From Rattus norvegicus (taxonomy: Eukaryota; Chordata; Mammalia; Rodentia; Muridae), in contig NC_086029.1 of assembly GCF_036323735.1 (NCBI RefSeq), positions 49,041,357 through 49,105,356 of the forward strand: DNA of 64,000 nucleotides. Reading direction: 5' to 3'. Below the pieces are notes generated by a model. That model ran no database searches, was not told where the DNA came from, and saw only the letters and a program-made list of their open reading frames with translations. Both the position numbers and the translations under genes were made by a program. Positions 55,051 through 64,000 of the stretch are shown piece after piece (position 1 is the first letter of the stretch; each line of letters begins with the position of its first letter).

Positions 55051-57510
55051 GGGGAGCCTGGTGGCACCTAGGACAAACTTCTGATAACCTTTGGTGATGG
55101 TTTTGGGAAGACCTGGGATACTGGGTCTTGCTGGGAACTGTCTCGGGTAGAGAGAGGATGAGGAGTCCTCAGTGCCACAGGAGAAAGGATAAACACAAAA
55201 GCTGAGGAACGACGTGGCACCCAGAGCAATAACAGATCTTGTTTTGTTCAGGCCTTTGCAGTATGCCCTCGATGCTTGAGACATGCCCTTAATCCACCCG
55301 TATCAGGGCTCGGCATACACAGGAAGAAGCCCTGGATATGATCATCCCCATTTTGTAGTTTAAAAACCAGCAGCCAGAGTCACTTACTCGTTCAAAACTC
55401 ACAGCCTGCAGACAGAGCAGGAATGAGAATCAAGTGGTATCGGGATTCAGTTGGTGGTCGGTCCTCAACTGTGTGTCCCATGCCTTGGGAGAAGGTGGTG
55501 GTGGGGGAAGCTAAGTAGCATCCTTCAGTCTCCTGCCCCTCGCTTCCCAATCCCTTCTACTTTTTGAATGTTAAGACTGGGATGAACCAGCTTTCTCAGG
55601 CCTTGCCCATCGCTCGAATGATGTAGCTGGGTTCTGAGTTAACACAGATTAACCACTTGGTACCCAAAGTGTCCTCAGTAGGATTTTAGGAGACACACAT
55701 GCCTGCAGCCTCTGTGGCTCACATCCATGTTAGAAGGAAACTGGTTCATACGACCATAAAAGTCAGGCTGAGAAGCCACTGCTGAGTCTTGCGATAGAGA
55801 CTGACCACACTGCTGACATCCCACGATGTCTCCACTGAGCCGACTCTGCTATGCATGTACTATAAGTGACCATTTGTAGCCCTGGGGTACTTCAGACCTC
55901 TAAGTTCAAACTCAAGGGCAGCCAGGTATAGGGATAGTCTGAATGAGTATCTGGGAGCTTTCCTGGGCTCTGGGCTGTGTCTAAGCTCCAGAGATACAGA
56001 GCATGGGAGTAGCCCCAGTCTAGGGTCTTTCCTAACTTTGGCTCTTTGCCCTGAATTTATCATGTAGTTAGTCATAGACATACTGAGTGTTGCCATTTGG
56101 AATTTATTCCTGTTTGGTGTCCCGACCCCTGAAGGTTTTCAGAGCTGGGTAAAAACAGGGCTTTTGACCATTCAGCCACAGTCACCAGACATGTAATCTT
56201 GCTCTGTATTGCAGGAATTATTGCTTTCCCACAGCTTTTTACTTTTCTAGATTTTACTATGAGCTTGGAGCAAAGGCTTCATGTGGCTATGTTGTTGTCA
56301 ATGTTGGAATATGCTCTCACCTGAACTCAGGAAAACTTGACAGTTGCAGCAAACACTGTTAGGGTGGAGGAAGCTGGAAGCTGCCTAGAGGGCCTCATTT
56401 CCATACTTGTTCCTGTCTCTCCTACGAATCTCTTCCACAACTTCTAGAGGAAATTCTTCTGTCTGTGGCATTCTTCAAAATCATGCAGCATCATGTTCTG
56501 GACCCTTATTGAGAATATATGAAATTCTGAACCATGTAAAGAGAAAGGGTATTTGCTCCTGGGTGTGTACTGTGGATTACATACACCGTCAAAACCAAAC
56601 CCAGCCACATCTTCTTTGACAGAGGGGGAAGCCAAAGTTTGTAATGTGGTGGTGTTGCTGTCTAAAGGGTGGGAGAGCTGGCACCAGCCTCCATGCACCG
56701 TCCTTTTACTCATTCATTAGCCATATTTCTCTTTGTACCCACACATCATGAATGAGGTTAAGGCTGGGTCTCCAGACAACAGACCCGAGTGAGCGGGAGT
56801 TCGAGCATCCAGTGCTGAGAAGATGGTTGGGTATAGGTTTTTTTAGTATATGCACAGCGCCCTGGAGCCTAAGCAGGTGTGGTCACCTGTGTCCGCACTT
56901 GCTGTTTTGTTGAAGACAACAGCATCCTTCACAAGTGGCCATTCTTCATTCTTACAACCAGATTGGTTTTCAGCAGAGGCAGCTGAGGTGACCTCATGAC
57001 TCACCCAGTGGCTGAGACATGGCCCAGACACAGTACTTGGCCTTCCCCCTTGGTGCACCATCAACATCCTTTCCCATGTGCTTGCTTCTCTCAGAAGCTT
57101 GGGGCTGGTGCTACCCCAGGAGTTACCAGTATCTTACTTTGCCTGCATGCTGCCACCTCTGTCCTGGGTGTTGTCTTCAGTGTTGGTCTACATGGTTTCC
57201 TGTGACTTGGCCTTGGGGGGTATCCATGCAGTTCTCACAACCCCCCCCCATTTAGACTAGCCTTATCACGAGGTCATGCGCGGCTAAGTCTGGTATATTG
57301 AGTTCAGTCCTTGAGGTTTATATGGTAGAGGAGAGAATTGATCTTTACAAGCCCACGGTGGCACATATATGCCTGCACACGCGCATGCAAAAACATAAGT
57401 AAAATGTAAACAAAAATATTTGCCAAGGCTCCTTCAGACACTGACCTCTGAGGCTCTTTGCTTATTTTTATTTCTGCATTGCTTTCCATGATGCAAATCC
57501 TTGTGAGGGA

Positions 57511-57805
57511 ACACTGGCACAGGTGTGTGAACACTAGGGCAGGTGTGTGAACACTAGGACAGGTGTGTGAACACTAGGACAGGTGTGTGAACACTAGGAC
57601 AGGTGTGTGAACACTGGCACAGGTGTGTGAACACTAGGACAGGTGTGTGAACACTAGGACAGGTGTGTGAACACTGGCACAGGTGTGTGAACACTAGGGC
57701 AGGTGTGTGAACACTAGGACAGGTGTGTGAACACTAGGACAGGTGTGTGAACACTGGCACAGGTGTGTGAACACTAGGACAGGTGTGTGAACACTGGCAC
57801 AGGTA
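57511..57805. repeat. 20-bp minisatellite, 15 units
   Basis: Fifteen units of AGGTGTGTGAACACTAGGAC or a variant, in perfect 20-bp register. Only the last five bases vary (GGCAC, AGGGC or AGGAC). Taking these as A, B and C, the order is A B C C C A C C A B C C A C A. Confidence 0.98.
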
Positions 57806-58375
57806 TAGTAGGAAAAAAACCCTCTCAGGATTATTTGCAAAATGCTTTCATTTGGTTGGGAATTCAATAGAAATTCGTTGGGCTTGCCCCAGGTCTGTCT
57901 AGTTTCCCACCTGTTAACCTAACTCCCAGGATACCATCCTCAGAGATGGCCTTAGATTGTTCCTGGAGGTGAGGGGTGAAACCACCCAAGAAGGGCTGTG
58001 TGAGCCTGACACGAGCAAGTTACAGTGAAGCATATTAACACAAGGTTTTAAGTCCACTAAAAATAGTATTTTCTAATTACCAGGTGTAACACTTTTAAAT
58101 AGAAATAGAAAATGGATTTTTGTGGCCAAATGTCATATACCTGCTTTTTCTGTGGTATTGTTTTGTGGTTTTTGGTGCTGGGGATGGAGCCCTAATGCTT
58201 ATCAGGGCCCCCCCTACTGTGCTTCTCCAGCCCTGGTTGAGTTGTTTTGCATTTTACTACCTCCTGCAGGGGTCTAGGAGATCAGAGGCTGGTACATGCT
58301 GTTCAGATGCTATGCTATGGGTAGTTTTAACTGTTAACTCTGGAAGAGAATTTTAATGAGAAATTATTTCTTCAT
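57806..58375. other. Unassigned sequence with a diverged ID-like piece
   Basis: 58160-58235 (GGTGCTGGGGATGGAGCCC to CTTCTCCAGCCC) looks like an old antisense ID/B4 head. The rest is unassigned. Confidence 0.4.
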
Positions 58376-58640
58376 TATTAGTTGATGTAGGAAGACTCAG
58401 TCCACTGTGGGCGACACTATTCCCTAGGCAGGGTATACTAAATAGTATGAGAGGAGAAAGCCAGCCGAGGGCCAGCAAGGATCCGTGTTTACCTCTCTGT
58501 CTGTCAGGCCTGTGGTGTGCCCATCTACTTCATGTTCCTGCCTTGACCTCCCTGCAATAGCACACCACAACCTGGACTTGTGAGCCAAATAAACCCTCTC
58601 TCCCCCAAGTTGACTTTGTCATGGTAACAGAAATGAAGCT
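58376..58640 (+). mobile_element. MaLR-like LTR, 3' part
   Basis: GTTGATGTAGGAAGACTCAG, CCACTGTGGGCGACACTATT, then GAGCCAAATAAACCCTCTC and a GTAACAGAAATGAAGC end. Its AATAAA is an LTR signal. Confidence 0.65.
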
Positions 58641-59014
58641 AAACCAGATGCTCAGGGTGATGCGCACACTGGATTGGACCCTTCTCACATTACCCTGCCC
58701 TGGATGTCATCCAGTACCACCCCTCTGTCCCACACAGAGGGGAGCCCAGAAGCTGCTTCAGGGAACTATCAGAGGAGGAGAGCTGATTCATTTCACATTA
58801 AAAAAAATGCCTTCCATGACTGCAAACGACTCATCCGAAGCTGTGGACACTTTGTGGTCAAATTTGATTTCCTAAAGGATAAAAAATTCAATGTCTATGT
58901 CACTGGAGTTTGGAATTGTCACTTGCCTGTATGTGGAGGAGGTTCTACAGGCGCTGATACTGTGTTTTGGGAGCGGGTGTACGCGTTTGTGATTTGTTAA
59001 TGATATTTATCTTT

Positions 59015-59020
59015 AATAAA
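59015..59020 (+). terminator. B3galt5: Candidate poly(A) signal
   Basis: An AATAAA in unique sequence, followed after about 20 bp by CAAGCAGCA and a TGTATGTGGG stretch that could be the downstream GU-rich element. It is the first such non-repeat site I noticed after the B3galt5 stop. Confidence 0.35.
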
Positions 59021-59040
59021 AATTAAGTTACAAGCAGCAT

Positions 59041-60188
59041 AATGTATGTGGGCGGTCATGTATGGCTTAAGTTGTGCTATCTTTTCTTTTTTCCACTGAT
59101 GTTTGTGTCTGGAAAAACAGAAAAACTTTTTTGTTTTTTGTTTTTTTTTTTAAATTTGGCTTTGATTTTTGTATGCCTAGAAAAGTATTGCTGAAGATCC
59201 TTATCTTTGAAAGATACGAGGACTTTTTGTTTCTATCATGGGGGAGGGTCAAAGCCATAAAACTACAGTTTGGAGGGCTTCGGAGCAGTCAGTGTCTGAG
59301 GAGTGGCGGTGGTGGGGTGCTATTGGTCATTATAAATCCAGACATTAGTAGTCAATTATCCTGTGGAATTTTTCTCTCTCTGGCATACTTTTCTTTTGTT
59401 TAAGCTTAAGAAATTAATACCGTGAATTGACTGTGTCTTTGAGGATTATTTGTTTCAGAGGCACAGTTTGGATCCTGGATCTCTGGTGTGTCTAAGGTGG
59501 ATGAATCAGAAAGGTCTCCCTCTGGTGCTAGCATGACTCTCATGTCTCATGCTGCAGCTCTTGAATCTGCACCCGTGCTCCCTGCTGCCTCCCCCCCCCC
59601 CCTAGTCTCAGAAACCAAACAAAAGTTGGAAGCAGCAGGGAGACCACAGGGCTGGGTATGGAAGTGCAGGATGCCTGGAGCCTGGCAGCTTCCAAAGGCT
59701 TTGCTCACCCCTCACCCTCCAGCTACACCTTGCCTCTCCAAGAAGGCTAGCCTGTCCTGCCTGTGTGCTTGTCTTGCTGCTTCTCCCACGAGGTTCCCAC
59801 CGTTTCTTCTCATCTCCATCTGCAGCCCCTGTGCTCCCTCCCTCCCTTTTAGAATAGTCCCTCAGTACACAGAGTGCTCACTCTGTTTACACAGACACTT
59901 CTCCAGACCTCCTCCTCTCCAGTTCTGTCTCTCTTTTTCTCTTAGTGCAAAAACCATCCAAAGGACAGTCTTCCCTGTGCTATCTGTTCTCAGCTTGTTT
60001 CTCTCACCAGGTACATTCTGGTCCATCCTGGTGGAGGAACAGCACCCTCCCTGTGGTAACTACTTCCAGCCGTTGGGAGGGGCGGGCATCCAGCCTGCTT
60101 CTCCACCATCTCCCAAGGCATCTCATCCTGTCTGCCTCTGCTTCATGACAGACTCTGTGGTCTGCACTGGATTATTAAGAAGCCGGAA
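59041..60188. other. Unique region downstream of B3galt5
   Basis: No repeat is recognised. A 238-codon open frame (59488-60204) runs through it into the following ID. It contains a C-rich homopolymer run near 59590 and has no recognisable domain. Confidence 0.45.
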
Positions 60189-60189
60189 G

Positions 60190-60314
60190 GGGCTGGGGAT
60201 TTAGCTCAGTGGTAGAGCGCTTACCTAGGAAGCGCAAGGCCCTGGGTTCGGTCCCCAGCTCCGAAAAAAAGAACCAAAAAAAAAAAAAAAAAAAGAACCA
60301 AAAAAAAAAAAAAA
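60190..60314 (+). mobile_element. ID SINE, young, with double tail
   Basis: A full-length sense ID with ACCTAGGAAGCG. The A tail contains AAAGAACC twice, separated by A20, so the tail segment is duplicated. AAGAAGCCGGAAG flanks it at 60177-60189 and 60315-60327. Confidence 0.96.
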
Positions 60315-60327
60315 AAGAAGCCGGAAG

Positions 60328-60500
60328 AGGTGCCAGGGTCATGGCTCAATTGATAAAGTGCTTGCCACACAAGCAAGAGGAATACCTGGTTTGGATCCCC
60401 AGAACCTAGTAAAGCTGGGTAGAGAAGTATGTGTCTGTTATCCTAGCCTCTCTACTGTGAGACAGGAGGTGGAGACTGCTGGGCAGGTGGCCTAGTAGAC
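60328..60500 (+). mobile_element. RSINE1/B4-type SINE
   Basis: GTCATGGCTCAATTGATAAA, GTGCTTGCCACACAAGCAAG, TTTGGATCCCCAGAACC, then GAGACAGGAGGTGGAGACTG. Confidence 0.75.
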
Positions 60501-61074
60501 AAAATGGCAAATGCCTCAAACAAGGTAGAAGGCAGGGGTTGACCCTGGAGGTTGTCCTCTGAGCACCACACATCTACTGTGACACCTATGTGCCTCAGGT
60601 GAAAGCTAAGAACAGCAGACAGGAGGAGCCTTGGACAGGAGCAGCCTAGTTTCTTTTAATTCAGGTGGTGAAGTTGAGTTGCAGTGATCTGTCTGCCAGG
60701 CACAACACCAGAACCAAGCAGGACTTTGTACTCATTTCTTTCTGTCTCCAGGTTTCAAATGTTATATTAAACCATGGTGCCAGGGGTGAGCTGTTAACAG
60801 CTAGTGCTTCTTTTGTGATTTGTTGATCCTAGAATGTGGAAGAGGAGACCCTGTACATGAGAAGCACCCGATTCAGAGTCTTGGAGAGCGGAAACAGTTT
60901 GTCAAGGGAATCACAAGTTCTCTCTGAGGTTCACCTCTAAGCCTTATGCCTGGAATTCAGATTAGGGTTGAAGGTGTGTGTCTTAAAAGAGGCCTGGCAG
61001 GGTTAGATCAAATCAACTCAGCAAACTTGCTTATCATTCATTTTATAGCCGCCTAGAGCTCCCTTCCTCTCTCC
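60501..61074. other. Stretch without recognised features
   Basis: I see no nameable feature. Confidence 0.5.
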
Positions 61075-61230
61075 TCTACTTCCTCTATTCCTCCCTCCCT
61101 TCTTCCCTCTATCCCTCCTTCCTTCTCTCCCTCCCTCCCTCTCTCCCTTCCTCCTTCCTTCTTCCCCTCCCTCCTTCTTCCTTCCCTTCCTCTATTCCTC
61201 CTTCTCTCCCTCCCTCTCTCTCCTCTGTCC
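61075..61230. repeat. Polypyrimidine (CCTT/CCCT)n tract
   Basis: About 155 bp of nearly pure pyrimidines on the + strand. Confidence 0.93.
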
Positions 61231-61299
61231 CTGGTGTTGGTGTTGGTGATGGGCCTAGAGGGGGCCAAGGCTGCATCTGATGCTGGCAGCTGAGTTTGG

Positions 61300-61732
61300 T
61301 TGTGTGTAAGAGTCTCCCACATGGAGCTGGCTTTAGCAGCATGAGACCTGCAGAATTGAGGGGATCATGGAAAGCAGCTGAGGCTTAGCACAGAAAGAGT
61401 CCAGGAGAGGTCGCTGATGAAGGAGCAGTCGCGGTAACAGTGAAAACCCCAGGACTGCAGGTGTCAAGGAGATCAGTTGAGGCTTGGGCTGTGTGGCAAA
61501 TTGGGAGTCCCTGAAAAGAGCCCAGGAAGCCACTTATGAGAGTGCAGCCTGTGGAGACCCCACACTGGAGATGTCAGGACCATGGGATGCCCATCAAGAA
61601 GGTGTGGAGTGGAATTGGCCTGACCTTAGAAGGAAGCCAGCCCTATGTGCAGACGGCAGAGTTAGACAGAGAAGAACTCAGAAGATCATGAATGAGCCTC
61701 AAGTACCAGAAGACACTAAGGTATTTATGCTG
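61300..61732 (+). mobile_element. MaLR internal fragment, third copy
   Basis: The order of motifs matches 36120-36490: TAAGAGTCTCCCACATGGAG, GGGGATCATGGAAAGCAGC, TGAGGCTTAGCACAG, ACCATGGGATGCCCATCAAG and AGAACTCAGAAGATCATGAA. It is more diverged than the other two copies. Confidence 0.7.
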
Positions 61733-61784
61733 CTCCGTTTGATTTTGCTGTGGTCCTTCCTTTTTGAAATAAGAAACATGTGAC

Positions 61785-61787
61785 GTG

Positions 61788-61855
<68 letters not shown>
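61785..61855. repeat. (TG)n microsatellite
   Basis: About 33 TG units with one TTTG interruption, ending GCGCGC. Confidence 0.96.
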
Positions 61856-61856
<1 letters not shown>

Positions 61857-61998
61857 GTTGCCCTCTGAGATCAGAAGACAATGCTAAGCTGGAATTATAG
61901 AAAGTGGCGAAGCTACCTGATATGGATGCTGGGAACTAAACTCAGGTCCTCTAGAAGAGTGGCAAGTCCTCTTAACTACTGAGACATTTCTCCGCCCA
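61856..61998 (-). mobile_element. B3-type SINE
   Basis: An antisense copy with GATGCTGGGAACTAAACTCA and AACTACTGAGACATTTCTCC. Confidence 0.8.
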
Positions 61999-62002
61999 CC
62001 CC

Positions 62003-62221
62003 TTTGAGATTTATTTTATTTTATGCTTGTCTACATACACATATGTGCACCATACATATACACTGTCTGCAGAGGCTAAGAGTCCCTGGATCTCCTAGAA
62101 CTGGAGTTGCAGAGAATGCTTGAGAGCTGCCAAGTGCATGCTGGGACCCAAACCTGGCTCCTCTTGCAAGACCAGTCAGTGCTCCTAATCAGTGAGCTAT
62201 TTCTCTCTTTTCTCTAGCCCT
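62003..62221 (-). mobile_element. B3-type SINE
   Basis: A second antisense B3 in tandem with the preceding one: CTCCTAGAACTGGAGTTGCA and TCCTAATCAGTGAGCTATTT. Confidence 0.8.
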
Positions 62222-62477
62222 GTTTAACTGATTTTTTATTTTACAGGAGCCTGTGATGAGGGACTTCAGACTTTTAAAAACCTTTTAAACAGAGAACTCG
62301 GATTTGAACAGTGTTGAAAGTTTAACCCCCGCGAGAGTTTTAAAGTCATACTATGTTTTATATTGTGTTATTTACATAAGACCTTGGGGATAATTAAAAA
62401 AAGAAAGGTTATGAGTGATGCATTTGTGCCTTGATTTGGCAAGGGGTCAAATGTGTTGGGTTTGTTGTGTTTTTTTG

Positions 62478-62832
62478 TCGACTTGTCACATGTTAGGATC
62501 ATCTAAGGAGAGAGAACTTCGACTGGGGAATTAACTCCTTCAGATCGGCCTTTTCTTCATTAATGACTGATGTGCTCAGGTCCAGCTCACTATGGGCAGA
62601 GCAAACCCTGGGCTGGTGGTTGGATAAAAAAGCAAACTGAACGAGCCCGAGGAATGAGGGTAAGTCAGTGGGCAGCATCCCCCATGGCCGCTGCTTCAGA
62701 CCCTTGTGCCCAGTTTCCTGTCCTGTCCCCCCTCGGGGATGGAGTATGGCCCGAGAGTTGTAAGCTGAAACGAACTTTCTCCTCTCCAAGTTGCTTCTGG
62801 TTGTGTTTATTGCAGCAATGAAAAGGATCTGA
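62478..62832 (+). mobile_element. MaLR-like LTR, 'TGTGCTGGCTAG' class
   Basis: Sense order: CGACTTGTCACATGTTAGGA, GAGAACTTCGACTGGGGAA, CTCACTATGGGCAGAGC, GTAAGCTGAAACGAACTTTC, then TTATTGCAGCAATGAAAAGG. Confidence 0.65.
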
Positions 62833-62865
62833 AGAATACAAGCAGAGGAAGTGTTTAAGAATGAG

Positions 62866-63010
62866 AATTAGGGCAGGCAGTGTGGTACAGTGGGGAAAGG
62901 TCTTGCCACCTAAGCCTGACATCTTGAGTGTGATTCTTGGGACCCATAAAATAGAAGGAGAGGTGAATAACAGAAGTCACCCTTTGAATTCCCAATGTGT
63001 GCTGAGGCAT
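62866..63010 (+). mobile_element. tRNA-derived SINE with microsatellite tail
   Basis: GGCAGTGTGGTACAGTGGGG, GGTCTTGCCACCTAAGCCTG, TTCTTGGGACCCATAA, then GTGTGCTGAGGCATATACG. It passes straight into pyrimidine and CA arrays. Confidence 0.6.
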
Positions 63011-63024
63011 ATACGTGTGTCTTC

Positions 63025-63150
63025 ACACTCAAATTCTCTCTCCCTCTTCCTCTCCTGTCCTCCTTCCTCCTCTCCTTCTTCTTCTCCTTCCTCCTCTCCC
63101 TCCTTCTCTCCTCCTTCTCTCTCTCCCCCTCCCACTCTTTTTCTCTCTCA
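63025..63150. repeat. Polypyrimidine tract
   Basis: CTTCCTCCTCTCC-type sequence of about 125 bp, bordering the CA array. Confidence 0.92.
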
Positions 63151-63594
63151 CACACACTATACATATACATACATACATATATACATACATACACCTCACA
63201 CCACACATACATACTACAAACACCATATACATACATACACACTCACACCACACCACACATACATCACACACACACTTATACCACACCACACATACATTAC
63301 ACACACACACATACATACATTCACACACCACACCACACATACATACACACCACACACATACTACAAACACCATATACATACATATACACACCACACCACA
63401 CACACTGCACACACACATACCATATACATACATACACATACTCACACCACACCACACATACATTACACACACACACATACATACACACATCACACCATAC
63501 ACACCGCACACACACATACCATATACATACATACACATACTCACACCACACCACACATACATTACACACACATACATTACACACACATACATAC

Positions 63595-63625
<31 letters not shown>
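63151..63625. repeat. CA/CATA array with 99-bp higher-order unit
   Basis: A block starting CCATATACATACATACACAT begins at 63420 and again at 63519 with the same downstream order. Related blocks start near 63221 and 63369. Purine-pyrimidine alternation is almost continuous. Confidence 0.9.
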
Positions 63626-63911
63626 TGTATGCTGTGGCACATACATGTGCCCCCACAGTCTCATACATTACATACACAATATTACTAAATAAAACAGCTA
63701 GAGAACAGAGAAAGAACTTAGTAATCAAGAATATAACAGCAGAATTTTTTTTATGATCTATTCCAACAAGAAAGATAAATTGGTCAAGAGGATAGCCTGC
63801 TCCTCTCTCTAGGGACCAGACTGGTAAACTGAACACAATTCCTTTCCTCATTGGCCAGACCTTTGCCACATAGTTCATCTAGCCGCAAGCATTTCTGGGA
63901 GATGTGTCTAG

Positions 63912-64000
63912 TTCTCCTGCATTGCTGTAACAGAATACCTGAGGCCGAGACATTTATAAAGAAGAGACTGTATTCTCATAAATGCTGAGAAGCCCCAGGT
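63912..64000 (-). mobile_element. MaLR-like LTR, cut by window edge
   Basis: GCATTGCTGTAACAGAATAC, CTGAGGCCGAGACATTTATA, then AGAGACTGTATTCTC, the antisense poly(A)-side end of a MaLR LTR. Confidence 0.6.

Larger units (their letters stand above)
55051..59040 (+). other. B3galt5: Candidate B3galt5 3' UTR and downstream flank
   Basis: 55051-57500 holds no repeat I recognise. A 20-bp minisatellite follows, then a MaLR-like LTR at 58376, then an AATAAA at 59015. I saw no earlier canonical AATAAA outside the LTR, so the 3' UTR may be about 4 kb. Variant signals could end it sooner. Confidence 0.4.

Noticed and set aside
57511..57805. Regular short repeats resembling a CRISPR array.
   Set aside because: There are no unique spacers between units, the unit is 20 bp in direct tandem, and the DNA is mammalian.

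Overview
The window is rodent genomic DNA and very probably laboratory rat. Three signs point there. Several young ID SINEs (BC1/tRNA-Ala derived, amplified mainly in rat) still have perfect target-site duplications. A LINE-1 at the left edge carries what looks like the rat L1 5' UTR. The one protein gene reads as rodent B3galt5, with 308 codons. From the known mammalian gene order (human 21q22.2, rat chromosome 11) this should lie between Sh3bgr and Igsf5; that placement is inference.

Only one protein-coding gene can be supported: B3galt5 (beta-1,3-galactosyltransferase 5) on the + strand. A CpG-rich promoter region at about 17.2-17.9 kb ends in a consensus 5' splice donor at 17777, a good candidate for non-coding exon 1. 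A second consensus donor at 53021 may mark an alternative 5' exon. The whole coding sequence lies in one exon (54124-55050), and its ATG directly follows a strong 3' splice acceptor. The 3' UTR may run to an AATAAA at 59015. Everything between 17.8 and 54.1 kb is then intron.

The rest is a dense record of retroelements. 1-2.5 kb: an internally deleted L1 followed by B3 and B2 SINEs. 3-17 kb: scattered SINEs, MaLR-type LTRs and large CA/TG arrays. 18-34 kb (intron): ID, B1, B2, B3 and MaLR copies, a 700-bp TATC-type array, AT-rich DNA and polypyrimidine tracts. 35-37 kb: a degenerate telomere-like CCTAAC tract beside a MaLR internal region with its 3' LTR. 42-46 kb: MaLR LTRs carrying microsatellites and a B2. 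46.4-51.8 kb: one MaLR provirus-like element broken by nested insertions. 57.5-57.8 kb: a 20-bp minisatellite downstream of the B3galt5 stop. 60-64 kb: a young ID, a third MaLR internal fragment, B3 copies and a CA array with a 99-bp period.

I found no sign of a novel multigene system. The points most worth checking are the B3galt5 5' exon structure, the 20-bp minisatellite possibly in its 3' UTR, the telomere-like tract, the nested MaLR with its 330-bp duplication, and an ID insertion with extra sequence between its tail and its target-site duplication. Repeat family names come from memory of consensus sequences and were not checked with RepeatMasker.
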